Below, one piece after another: positions 8,670-16,237 of a stretch of 64,000 bases of DNA. The notes below the pieces were generated by a model. That model did no database searches. It was not told the DNA's origin and saw nothing but the letters and a program-made list of their open reading frames with translations. Positions within the stretch are counted from its first letter, which is position 1. The number at the start of each line of letters is the position of its first letter. The translations under genes were made by a program, and so were the position numbers. The stretch comes from Ruegeria atlantica (GTDB taxonomy: Bacteria > Pseudomonadota > Alphaproteobacteria > Rhodobacterales > Rhodobacteraceae): positions 124,001 through 188,000 of the forward strand of contig WQBJ01000006.1 in the NCBI GenBank assembly GCA_013032095.1, given 5' to 3'.

Positions 8670-8728
8670 GTAAACTGGCGCGTTTACTAGTGGCACAAAA
8701 TTTTACCGCTGTAAACTCCCGCGTTTAC
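8670..8728. promoter_or_regulatory. Two 18-bp inverted-repeat operators in the TetR/IorAB divergent region
   Basis: GTAAACTGGCGCGTTTAC (8670-8687) and GTAAACTCCCGCGTTTAC (8711-8728) share 6-bp perfect arms GTAAAC/GTTTAC and the inner CGC. They are spaced 41 bp centre to centre, about four helical turns. Their place between the molybdoenzyme operon and the TetR gene makes them the likely binding sites of that TetR protein. Confidence 0.8.
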
Positions 8729-8771
8729 CTAGGATTTGACCGCCCCACGTCAATAGGTCTATAGCTCTGAC

Positions 8772-9374
8772 ATGACTGAATGCAGCGCTCCAAATGCGTC
8801 CAAGTACGCTCAGATCATCGAAGCCGCCGTGGCCGAGTTCCAGGAAAAGGGCTTTGCCGCGGCCAGTATGGATCGCATCTCAGCGCAGGCTGAGGTGTCC
8901 AAACGGACGCTATATAAGTACTTTGAAAGCAAGGAAAACCTGTTCCGGTCTATTGTGATCGAACTGTCCAATCGCTTTGCTGACGTGTTCGAATGCCGCT
9001 ATGAAAAAGGTCGCGATATTCGTGAGCAACTGACCGAACTCGCCTGGGCCGAGGGGCGGATTCTGATGAAGCCCGATGTAATGGCGATGGCGCGAATGAT
9101 CATAAGCGAAACATTGCGCAATCCCGAACTTGCCGCCGCTGCGCAAGGTAAATTGGACAAGACCCCGATCTTTGTCGACATGCTGCGCGATGCAGCAGAT
9201 GACGGTCAGCTGAGAATTGACGACCCCAATCAGGCCGGCAGCGAATTCATCGGTCTGATCAAATCACGCGCTTTCTGGCCACTGTTGTTTACGGGCTCGG
9301 TGCTGAGTGAGGCGGAGATGACCGAAACTATCGACAGCAGTGTTGAAATGATGATCAGCCGGTATGGTGTTTAA
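8772..9374 (+). CDS. TetR/AcrR family transcriptional regulator
   Basis: 200-residue TetR regulator. Seen: N-terminal helix-turn-helix at about residues 10-55, with AAVAEFQEKGF, ISAQAEVSKRTLYKYF and SKENLF, then a helical ligand-binding C-terminal domain. It is divergent from the molybdenum hydroxylase operon and presumably represses it and itself through the paired GTAAAC operators at 8670-8728. The ligand would be an aldehyde or N-heterocycle handled by the enzyme (inference). No strong ribosome site precedes the ATG. An AraC-type gene follows after 32 bp and may be cotranscribed. Confidence 0.9.
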   Translation: MTECSAPNASKYAQIIEAAVAEFQEKGFAAASMDRISAQAEVSKRTLYKYFESKENLFRSIVIELSNRFADVFECRYEKGRDIREQLTELAWAEGRILMKPDVMAMARMIISETLRNPELAAAAQGKLDKTPIFVDMLRDAADDGQLRIDDPNQAGSEFIGLIKSRAFWPLLFTGSVLSEAEMTETIDSSVEMMISRYGV

Positions 9375-9406
9375 AGGCCAACCGAATGAACGAAGGTCGC
9401 TAACAC

Positions 9407-10294
9407 GTGCCGCGACTCTATAACGAGATTTACCCGTCCGCTCCTTTGCTGAACAGCGAAGGCACTTCGCACATCTCGGCGGCTGCGTTGATGTCCGTGA
9501 GGTATTTCCAGGCTGAGCCCGACAGCATGCCGGAAGACGTTTTTGACGAGCATCACATTCTGCTGAACCTGCAGCCAATTCCGCATCGCGTTCAGAACAT
9601 GCGCAACGGTGTGCTGAGAGATTTCACCTTTCACCTGCATGACATCATTGTCACCCCCGCAGGCACACGGTCCGGCTGGCGGTGGTTTGCAAAGTCGAAT
9701 GTCATCGTCATCACGCTTGACCCGAAAAAGGTAGAAAAATTCGCGCAGTCTGAACTGGGAATGCTGTTGGAACCAAACCAGTTTGAGGATCTGCCTCACT
9801 TTTCCGATCCCGATTTGTGTGCCGCTGGCGTGATTTTGCGGGACGCGCTTGAAAATGACGATATGTCTTCGGCCGTGATGTTCGAGGCAATGAGCCGCGT
9901 TTTTTTGGTCAAGCTCTTGCAAAAATACGGGCGCCGTCGACCTGAGGATGTTGCGTTGAGTGCGCGGTTCACCTCGGCCCACTACAATAAAGTGCTGGCC
10001 TATATCCGTGCCCGGCTGGACCAGACGATAACGGTTGATGACTTGGCGGCCGAAACGGCGATGAGCAAGTCTCATTTCAACCGCGTGTTCAAAGAGACGC
10101 TGGGTACAACGCCCATGCAATATGTCATGGCCTACAGGATAGAGCAGGCCACCAGAATGCTCTCAGAGCCAAACCGCAGCTTTGCCGAGATTTCCGCCAC
10201 ATGTGGCTTTGCCGATCAGGCGCATTTTTCGCGCAGTTTCAAAAAAGTCACCGGGCAGACACCAAAAGAGTTTCGTGCAGCGAATACGCCTTGA
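9407..10294 (+). CDS. AraC family transcriptional regulator
   Basis: 295-residue AraC-type activator. Seen: N-terminal effector-type domain of about 180 residues, then the double helix-turn-helix with TVDDLAAETAMSKSHFNRVF, MAYRIEQATRML, FAEISATCGFADQAHFSRSF and the closing GQTPKEFR. The start is GTG 32 bp after the TetR stop, so it may be the second gene of that unit. It lies directly upstream of the exported alpha/beta hydrolase and is the natural candidate to control the 10.4-12 kb genes. Effector unknown. Confidence 0.88.
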   Translation: MPRLYNEIYPSAPLLNSEGTSHISAAALMSVRYFQAEPDSMPEDVFDEHHILLNLQPIPHRVQNMRNGVLRDFTFHLHDIIVTPAGTRSGWRWFAKSNVIVITLDPKKVEKFAQSELGMLLEPNQFEDLPHFSDPDLCAAGVILRDALENDDMSSAVMFEAMSRVFLVKLLQKYGRRRPEDVALSARFTSAHYNKVLAYIRARLDQTITVDDLAAETAMSKSHFNRVFKETLGTTPMQYVMAYRIEQATRMLSEPNRSFAEISATCGFADQAHFSRSFKKVTGQTPKEFRAANTP

Positions 10295-10423
10295 GCCGGT
10301 TCAAACAATCTAAGCGCGATCCTTCAAAACTCAGGTTGTATGGTTCAATCAAAACCGTCGGGAGCTGCGTAGTTTCTGATCATCAGGTGAGGTTCTCACC
10401 GCATGAGATCAGGAGATACGGCA

Positions 10424-11383
10424 ATGAACAAAACAGCCCTTGGAACTGCCGCGCTGCTTATGGCCTCGACCGCTGCAATGGCGCAGGTTGAAATCCGTAC
10501 TGTGACATTTGAAAACGAAGGCGCCACGCTGTCCGGCACGCTATATCTGCCCGAAGGATATGATGGTGAGAAACTGCCCGCAGTGGTGGTCACCGGCGCC
10601 TGGACCTCTGTTCAGGAACAGATGCCCCGCGTCTATGCCGAAGAAATGGTCGAACGTGGCTTTGCGGCGTTCACTTTTGATTTCCGTGGTTGGGGCAAAT
10701 CCGGCGACCTTCCGCAGCATGTCCGTTTTGTAGAAAGCCCCGAGGCGAAGGCGTCCGACATTCGCGCTGCGTTTGAATTCGTCGCCACTCTGCCCGAGGT
10801 CGACGCGGCGCACATCAACGGTTTGGGGATCTGTGCTTCGGCCGGGTACATGGTCGACGCCGTATCGGGCAACGATCTGGTTCAGCGGATTGGCCTTGTC
10901 GCCCCGTGGCTGCAGAATGCCGAGATCGTCGAGGCGGTCTACGGCGGCGAGGAAGGTGTGTCAGGGCTGATCGAAGTCAGCCGCGCCGCCGAGGACGCTG
11001 GTGGTCAGATCATCCCTGCAGCCGGTCCTGAAGGCGCCGAAGGCGTGCTGATGCCGATTGGTGGCTACTACTACGAGACCGAACGCGGTGCGATCCCAGA
11101 ATATGACAACCAGTGGAATAATGCGGGCTGGGAGGGTTGGCTGACCTACTACCCGGCGGACAATCCCGGTCGTCTGACGCAGCCTCTGGCCGTTGTGCAT
11201 TCGGAAACAGCCGCCATTCCGCAGGGTGTTCGCATCTTCCTGGAAGGCTTTGCAGGTGATGCAACGCTGCAGATGCTCGAGGATGTCACTCAGTTCGACT
11301 TCTACGACAACCCCGAAGACGTTACCCGTGCGGCGGACACGGTCGCCGCACACTTCGCCGCCGTTTCCGCGCAGGACGGTTGA
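10424..11383 (+). CDS. Exported alpha/beta hydrolase, paralogue of the 13026 gene
   Basis: 319-residue alpha/beta-hydrolase of the YcjY/dienelactone-hydrolase-like group. Start chosen at 10424 because AGGAG lies 8 bases upstream and it begins a clean signal peptide (MNKTALG to AMA/Q). Seen: VVVTGAWTSVQEQMP oxyanion region, FDFRGWGKSG, and elbow GICASAGYM with the presumed Ser nucleophile in CASAG. Near the C-terminus the VTQFDFYD block has Gln where relatives, as I recall them, carry the catalytic His in a THxDLYD motif. The cytoplasmic paralogue at 13026 shows the same change. A stable hairpin and an exported NTF2-like gene follow. Substrate unknown; hydrolytic activity is uncertain. Confidence 0.8.
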   Translation: MNKTALGTAALLMASTAAMAQVEIRTVTFENEGATLSGTLYLPEGYDGEKLPAVVVTGAWTSVQEQMPRVYAEEMVERGFAAFTFDFRGWGKSGDLPQHVRFVESPEAKASDIRAAFEFVATLPEVDAAHINGLGICASAGYMVDAVSGNDLVQRIGLVAPWLQNAEIVEAVYGGEEGVSGLIEVSRAAEDAGGQIIPAAGPEGAEGVLMPIGGYYYETERGAIPEYDNQWNNAGWEGWLTYYPADNPGRLTQPLAVVHSETAAIPQGVRIFLEGFAGDATLQMLEDVTQFDFYDNPEDVTRAADTVAAHFAAVSAQDG

Positions 11384-11401
11384 GCCTAGGTTTGAGCTTT
11401 T

Positions 11402-11423
11402 CGCGTCGCCTTCTGGCGACGCG
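11402..11423 (+). other. Stable intercistronic hairpin
   Basis: Perfect 9-bp stem CGCGTCGCC/GGCGACGCG with a TTCT tetraloop, between the exported hydrolase and the NTF2-like gene. There is no T tract, so it may be an RNA-stability or processing element rather than a terminator. Confidence 0.5.
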
Positions 11424-11462
11424 CCACACAAACAAGCATTTTCGATTCATGGGAGTAGAACA

Positions 11463-11969
11463 ATGAAACTCTTGTCGACTGTAACAGCCGCGGCTATTGC
11501 TGCAACATCACCGGCCTTCGCGAATGACGCCGCCCAGATCAATGCCGCTATCATTGGTATCGCTGCGGGCGCCGACCGACACGACTGGGACCGCGTGCGA
11601 GATGCTTTCGCGGACGAGGTTATGTTGGATTACACCAGCCTTTGGGGCGGCGAGTCGGCCACGGCAGCGGCGGATGATGTCATTGCCCAATGGTCGGGGT
11701 TTTTGCCGGGCTTCGATGTAACCCACCACATGGTCACAAACGAAACGATCACGTCCATCGACGGCGACCAAGCCACTGCGCAGGCAGATTTTACAGCAAC
11801 TCACCGGATTGGTGATGAGTTGTGGGTGCTGGGTGGCCGGTACGACTATACGCTGACCAACGTGGGCGGCACTTGGAAGGTGTCGGCGCTGACGATGACT
11901 GCGTTGTGGGAAACCGGTTCGCGTGATCTGGTTGGGCAAGCCGCCGAACGGGCGAGCGCAGGGAACTGA
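11463..11969 (+). CDS. Exported NTF2/SnoaL-like protein
   Basis: 168-residue SnoaL_4-type protein (cystatin-like alpha+beta cone fold). Seen: signal peptide MKLLSTVTAAAIAATSPAFA/N; RHDWDRVRDAFADEVMLDYTS typical of the fold's first helices; a central THHMVTNETI strand with paired His; and YDYTLTNVGGTWKVSALTMT closing strands. The ATG has GGGAG about 9 bases upstream. It follows the exported hydrolase, so both act in the periplasm. Family members range from isomerases to non-enzymatic binding proteins; no specific reaction can be assigned. Confidence 0.78.
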   Translation: MKLLSTVTAAAIAATSPAFANDAAQINAAIIGIAAGADRHDWDRVRDAFADEVMLDYTSLWGGESATAAADDVIAQWSGFLPGFDVTHHMVTNETITSIDGDQATAQADFTATHRIGDELWVLGGRYDYTLTNVGGTWKVSALTMTALWETGSRDLVGQAAERASAGN

Positions 11970-12003
11970 TCACTGCGTGCATCCGGGGCGTTCGCAAACC
12001 CGC

Positions 12004-12894
12004 CTATGCCTGCTGCTTCAGGTGTTCCATAAACAGCCGAAGCGGCATCATCGATCGGTACTCGCGCGGGAAATAAATGAAGATGCCCGGTGTGTCAGGC
12101 AGGTGATCTAGCAGGATGGGGGAGAGCAGTCCCGACGTGACCTCATCGGCAATGTAGTCGCGAAACGTATAAACCAGACCCAACCCGCGTTTCGCCATGT
12201 CGACCGAGGCGGGCAGAGTGTTGGTGATCAGATTGCCCTGCACCTCGACCGTGAACTCTCCGTCCTTTGCCTTGAACAACCAGGGGGCGATATGACCAGA
12301 AGACTGAAAGCGGTAGCGAACACATGTATGTTCCAGTAGATCGCGAGGGGCTTGTGGCGTGCCGTGGCGAGCTAGGTAGTCGGGGCTGGCTGCAACCGTC
12401 AGCGGGAGAGCAGGCGTCAGTCGTACGGCGACCATGTCCTGCGCGATCCTATCGCCCAGCCGGAACCCGGCGTGCAGTTCCTCGCCAAGAATATCGGACA
12501 GCGCGTCGGTCAGGGACAATTCCACCTCGACGTCGGGATAAGCTGCGCAAAAGCTGTTCAGAACGGGTGCCACGAACAGGTGATAAACAAATTCAGGCAT
12601 CGCCAGCCGCAGCGTGCCGCGGGCCGCATGGCCGCTGGTACGGGCACTTTCCACGGCTTCGCTCAGTTGGTCGAAGGCGGGGCCGGCGCCACGCATCAGC
12701 GCACGGCCTGCCTCGGTCAAACTGATCGAGCGGGTCGTGCGGATGAACAAAGCAGTGCCCAATTGCTTTTCCAGCGATTTTAACTGGTGGCTAACGGTCG
12801 ACGGTTTCAGCGCGAGCGCTTCGGCGGCAGCGCGTAAGCTGCCATGCCGAGCGATGGCAGTGAAGATTTCCAGCGTGGCTAGGGGCAGGCGCAT
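12004..12894 (-). CDS. LysR family transcriptional regulator
   Basis: 296-residue LysR regulator of the group that often controls adjacent oxidoreductases. Seen: N-terminal winged helix with LEIFTAIARHGSLRAAAEAL and KPSTVSHQLKSLEKQLGTALF, then a periplasmic-binding-like effector domain. I start it at 12894 (TGAGG 8 bases upstream) rather than at the in-frame ATG 12927, because the earlier codon lacks a ribosome site and its codons overlap a palindrome at 12908-12924. It is divergent from the second alpha/beta hydrolase, so it probably regulates the 13026-16147 run. Confidence 0.87.
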   Translation of the reverse strand: MRLPLATLEIFTAIARHGSLRAAAEALALKPSTVSHQLKSLEKQLGTALFIRTTRSISLTEAGRALMRGAGPAFDQLSEAVESARTSGHAARGTLRLAMPEFVYHLFVAPVLNSFCAAYPDVEVELSLTDALSDILGEELHAGFRLGDRIAQDMVAVRLTPALPLTVAASPDYLARHGTPQAPRDLLEHTCVRYRFQSSGHIAPWLFKAKDGEFTVEVQGNLITNTLPASVDMAKRGLGLVYTFRDYIADEVTSGLLSPILLDHLPDTPGIFIYFPREYRSMMPLRLFMEHLKQQA

Positions 12895-12907
12895 CAGACG
12901 AACCTCA

Positions 12908-12924
12908 ATATCGTTGTTCGATAT
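12908..12924. promoter_or_regulatory. Palindromic LysR-type box in divergent promoter
   Basis: ATATCGTTGTTCGATAT has perfect 6-bp arms around TTGTT, with the T-N11-A pattern of LysR boxes. It sits just upstream of the chosen LysR start and 102 bp before the divergent hydrolase gene. Confidence 0.6.
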
Positions 12925-13025
12925 CATACATGAAAGAAGTGAGAAAGATGGGGATTATCCGAAAATACGTATTCCCCTAAATTAACCCCAACAGACAGAT
13001 GATTGACCAGTAGAGGACCAATCCC

Positions 13026-13931
13026 ATGACGCGCATCACTCTGCAGAACGCACCTGAACGCAAAGGCGTGACGTCTCGCACCGTCCGCTTCGATAGCGGC
13101 GGCAATAGCTTGGTTGGCACGCTCTATTCTCCGGAGGAGGATGACGGCCCGCTGCCCGCCGTAATCGTTACCGGCGCTTGGACTACCGTGAAAGAGCAGA
13201 TGCCGGGCACATATGCTCGCGAACTGGCTGCGCGTGGATTTGCCACGCTGGCGTTTGATTTCACCGGCTGGGGCGAAAGCGAAGGCAAGCCGCGCTATGT
13301 CGAGGATCCCTTGACGAAAACCGCCGATATCCACGCCGCTGCCGCATTCCTGGCATCGCTGCCTGAGGTGGACAGCGCGCGGATTTCGGGCCTCGGAGTG
13401 TGCGCTTCATCGGGGTACATGGCCGCCGCTGTTGCGGATGATGAGCGTCTGAACAAGGTCGCACTGGTTGCGCCGTGGCTGCATGATCCGAAAATGGCCG
13501 AGGGCATCTATGGTGGCGCTGAGATGGCTGCCACCCTGATCGCCGCGTCCGAAGCGCCGAAATCTGCCGACATCGTGCTGCTGGGTGCGTCAACCACCGA
13601 TGAAAGCGCGGTCATGTATCAGGCCCCATACTATACCGAGGAAGATCGCGGCCTGATCCCGGCCTATGACAACAAGTTCTCGGTCGCCTCGTGGAAGCCG
13701 TGGCTGACCTACGATGCGCAAGCATCGGCGGATCGTCTGACCAAACCGATACTAATGGTGGGATCGGCTTCGATCGCGTTGCCTGCCGGTGCCGAGGCCT
13801 ATGAGGCCCGAACCAAAGCGCCGCTGGAAAAGCTTTGGCTGGGCGACGACGTTACTCAGTTCGATTTCTACGACCGCAAGGATGCGGTTATGGCGGCCTC
13901 AGACGCTGTGGCCGATTTCCTCAACGCCTGA
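13026..13931 (+). CDS. Cytoplasmic alpha/beta hydrolase, paralogue of the 10424 gene
   Basis: 301-residue alpha/beta hydrolase clearly paralogous to the exported one. Shared blocks include TGAWT-V-EQMP, RGFA---FDF-GWG-S, GLGVCASSGYM, VALVAPWL and VTQFDFYD. It has no signal peptide, so it should act in the cytoplasm. As in its paralogue the C-terminal catalytic-His position reads Gln. Start ATG has AGAGGA about 9 bases upstream. It heads a five-gene co-oriented run (hydrolase, NTF2-like, SDR, NTF2-like, quinone reductase) divergent from the LysR gene. Substrate unknown. Confidence 0.82.
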   Translation: MTRITLQNAPERKGVTSRTVRFDSGGNSLVGTLYSPEEDDGPLPAVIVTGAWTTVKEQMPGTYARELAARGFATLAFDFTGWGESEGKPRYVEDPLTKTADIHAAAAFLASLPEVDSARISGLGVCASSGYMAAAVADDERLNKVALVAPWLHDPKMAEGIYGGAEMAATLIAASEAPKSADIVLLGASTTDESAVMYQAPYYTEEDRGLIPAYDNKFSVASWKPWLTYDAQASADRLTKPILMVGSASIALPAGAEAYEARTKAPLEKLWLGDDVTQFDFYDRKDAVMAASDAVADFLNA

Positions 13932-13942
13932 AAGGATATCTG

Positions 13943-14434
13943 ATGAATCCCCTTATCAAAGCGACAATTGCTGCCACGCTGGTCACCGGACATGCGGCCT
14001 CGGCTGCCTCGCCGGAGGACAACATCAAGGTCGTGCAGGACTTTTTCACAGCCTATGGCGCGAATGACCTGGATGGCATCGCTGCGGTGATGGACGAGAA
14101 TGTGCAATGGCACATCCCGGGTCGCCATCCGCTGTCGGGCACCAAGGATGGCCGTGACGAGGTGTTGGCCTTCTTCGCTCAGCTCGGCGCGGCGGGGTTC
14201 AAGGCCGAGCCGATTTATTTTGGTGCGGATGAAACCTATGTAGTCGACATTCACCGCGGCTGGTCCAACGCTGAAGGCAAACCCAATGTCGATACGATGT
14301 GGGCGCTGCTCTACCGGATCGAAGATGGCAAGATCGTCGAGGCGACTAACCTTAGTGCTGATCAAGACGCTGCGAATACGTTCTTCTGGTCGCAATACCA
14401 ATTGGCCCCAGTGCCTGACCGTCTGGCTGAATAA
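13943..14434 (+). CDS. Exported NTF2/SnoaL-like protein 2
   Basis: 163-residue SnoaL-like protein starting 11 bp after the hydrolase stop, with AAAGGAT before the ATG. Seen: N-terminal signal peptide (MNPLIKATIAATLVTGHAASA), then a typical ketosteroid-isomerase-like beginning NIKVVQDFFTAYGANDLDGI and VMDENVQWHIPG, then GRDEVLAFFAQL and the closing IEDGKIVE. This is the common limonene-epoxide-hydrolase/KSI-like layout, but no specific catalytic set is evident. It is exported although the adjacent hydrolase is not, so the two need not act together. Confidence 0.78.
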   Translation: MNPLIKATIAATLVTGHAASAASPEDNIKVVQDFFTAYGANDLDGIAAVMDENVQWHIPGRHPLSGTKDGRDEVLAFFAQLGAAGFKAEPIYFGADETYVVDIHRGWSNAEGKPNVDTMWALLYRIEDGKIVEATNLSADQDAANTFFWSQYQLAPVPDRLAE

Positions 14435-14493
14435 GACGATCGCCCGAACTATTCACGCTCAGGCTCATAGCTGATCAATCTATGGAGAGGCAA

Positions 14494-15150
14494 ATGAAAC
14501 GCGCATTCGTTACCGGGGCCAACCGCGGAATCGGTTTGGCCATTGCTCAGAGTCTTGTGGACCAGGGGTTTGAGGTCTTGATGGGCTCTCGCGACCCGGA
14601 TGCGGGCCGCAAGGCTGCGGACAAGGTGGGAGCAACCGCAATTCAGTTGGACGTTGCCGACCCGAGCAGTATAGCGCAGGCCGCAGAGCAAGCGGGGCCG
14701 GTGGATGTACTGATCAACAATGCCGGAATTCTGGGGTCGGGTAACCTGTTGGATGATCGTCAAGACTTTGCGGACTCGATGGCCGTTATGGTGCACGGAC
14801 CGTACCTGCTTATGCACCATTTGACGCCTCATATGGTGGCGCAAAGCTATGGCCGCGTGGTCAATGTCTCCTCCGGTTGGGGTGCGTTTTCAGACGGTGT
14901 CGCGGGACCTGCCGCGTATGGCGTGGCCAAAGCGGCGCTGAATGCTCTGACCGTTGCAACCGCCCGGACCCTGCCCAATAGCGTCAAGGTCAATGCCATG
15001 TGCCCCGGGTGGGTGCGCACCCGCATGGGCGGGGCAGGCGCCACTCGCGCGCCCGAAGAGGGTGCGGATACCGCAGTCTGGCTGGCCACTCTCGACACCA
15101 ACGGCCCGACCGGTGGCTTCTTTCGCGATCGCAAACCTATCGAATGGTAA
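14494..15150 (+). CDS. Short-chain dehydrogenase/reductase
   Basis: 218-residue classical SDR. Seen: nucleotide-binding TGANRGIG at residues 7-14, NNAG (about 78), active-site Ser in NVSSGW (about 128) and YGVAK with catalytic Tyr and Lys (about 146-150). An Arg after the first glycine turn (ANRG) suggests NADPH. Start 14494 is preferred over 14482 because GGAGAGG ends 4 bases upstream. It is short for the family but retains the core. Likely reduces a carbonyl in the unknown pathway of this cluster. Confidence 0.85.
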   Translation: MKRAFVTGANRGIGLAIAQSLVDQGFEVLMGSRDPDAGRKAADKVGATAIQLDVADPSSIAQAAEQAGPVDVLINNAGILGSGNLLDDRQDFADSMAVMVHGPYLLMHHLTPHMVAQSYGRVVNVSSGWGAFSDGVAGPAAYGVAKAALNALTVATARTLPNSVKVNAMCPGWVRTRMGGAGATRAPEEGADTAVWLATLDTNGPTGGFFRDRKPIEW

Positions 15151-15155
15151 ACAAC

Positions 15156-15548
15156 ATGACGGATCACCGTAAAATTCATGATTTCATAGCCGATTGGTTC
15201 GCCCGGTTTGACCGGTTGGACCCGATCGAGATGTTCTTACCCGACCTCCACCCCGGGGTGGACTGGGACATGCCTGATATTGACCGTACGCTGCACGGTC
15301 ACGACCGCGTTCGCAACTGGTACGCGGGCGTTCTGGATACGCTCCAGCGACCGACTGAGCATCATGTCAGCAATGTCCAGGTCACTGGTGGTGCCGCGAC
15401 ATTCGAGGTGCTGTTCCGCGCCCGGACTACCTCGGGCGACACAATCGAAACCCGCGTCCGCGAGCATTGGCGGTTCGACGTTCGGGCGGACGGAAACCCG
15501 CTCATCACTTCTTACTCCGCTGAAATCCTTGAAGAGGCAAAAGCATGA
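15156..15548 (+). CDS. Cytoplasmic NTF2/SnoaL-like protein 3
   Basis: 130-residue NTF2-like protein without signal peptide. Seen: HDFIADWFARFDRLDPIEMF, HPGVDWDMPDID, HDRVRNWYAGVLD and a C-terminal REHWRFDV strand. An in-frame ATG at 15144 overlaps the SDR stop (ATGGTAA) and is an alternative start, suggesting translational coupling either way. Its 3' end overlaps the quinone reductase gene by ATGA. Third protein of this fold within 4.1 kb; function not assignable. Confidence 0.75.
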   Translation: MTDHRKIHDFIADWFARFDRLDPIEMFLPDLHPGVDWDMPDIDRTLHGHDRVRNWYAGVLDTLQRPTEHHVSNVQVTGGAATFEVLFRARTTSGDTIETRVREHWRFDVRADGNPLITSYSAEILEEAKA

Positions 15549-16147
15549 AAACCCTCGTTCTGACCGCCCACCCAAATCTGGGCAAATCCCGTGTCAATCG
15601 CGCATGGTTCGAAGCCCTGTCCGATGCCGAGACCGTTACCACGCGGGATCTGACGGTTATCGGCGGAGAAACGTTCCAGTTCGACGTGCAGGCCGAGCAC
15701 GAGCTGCTGCTGGCCCATGACCGGATCGTGTTCCAGTTCCCGTTTTATTGGTACTCGGCGCCGCCGGTGCTGAAGGCGTGGATGGACCAGGTGCTGACTT
15801 ATGGCTTTGCCTACGGTCCGGGCGGCGACAAACTGGCGGGTCGTGAGTTTCTGCTGCTGGTCTCAACAGGTGGCCCGGCTGACAGCTATCACGCCGGAGG
15901 GTACAACAACTTTTCGATGGCCGAGTTTCTGAAGCCGTACCAACAAACCGCGCTTCTTGCAGGTATGACCTATCTGCGCCCTTACGTGGCCCACGGCATG
16001 GCGGTGGCAACCGAAGCTCAAATCGAGGCCTCGATCCCGGACATGCTTGCGCATCTGACCGACCCCGAGCTGGACCCAAAGGTCAAACAGGCACGACTTC
16101 TGAAAGAGTTGGAGAACGACCCGGCCAAGGCCGCCGCGGTTAGCTGA
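15545..16147 (+). CDS. NAD(P)H:quinone oxidoreductase, flavodoxin-2 fold
   Basis: 200-residue flavodoxin-like NAD(P)H dehydrogenase of the KefF/MdaB/NQO1 family, which reduces quinones or similar electrophiles by two electrons with FMN or FAD. Seen: LTAHPNLGKSRVNRAW at the N-terminus (phosphate-binding), VFQFPFYWYSAPPVLKAWMD (about residues 60-80) and TGGPADSY. Four-base ATGA overlap with the preceding NTF2-like gene. Last gene of the run; a hairpin terminator follows. Together with the SDR it gives the cluster a carbonyl/quinone-detoxifying flavour (inference). Confidence 0.85.
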   Translation: MKTLVLTAHPNLGKSRVNRAWFEALSDAETVTTRDLTVIGGETFQFDVQAEHELLLAHDRIVFQFPFYWYSAPPVLKAWMDQVLTYGFAYGPGGDKLAGREFLLLVSTGGPADSYHAGGYNNFSMAEFLKPYQQTALLAGMTYLRPYVAHGMAVATEAQIEASIPDMLAHLTDPELDPKVKQARLLKELENDPAKAAAVS

Positions 16148-16187
16148 TTGGCAGCGGGTGTGCCGGCGTTTTGACACCCATTTGTAC

Positions 16188-16216
16188 TGCAACCGGATCA
16201 TTGCTAACCGGTTGCA
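16188..16216. terminator. Hairpin between convergent operons
   Basis: Perfect 9-bp stem TGCAACCGG/CCGGTTGCA with an 11-base loop, followed on the plus strand by a TCTTTCTC stretch. A second weaker stem, GGGTGT/ACACCC, lies at 16156-16179. It separates the converging quinone reductase and Rieske genes and probably serves both. Confidence 0.6.
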
Positions 16217-16237
16217 GCCTGATCTTTCTCAACTATT

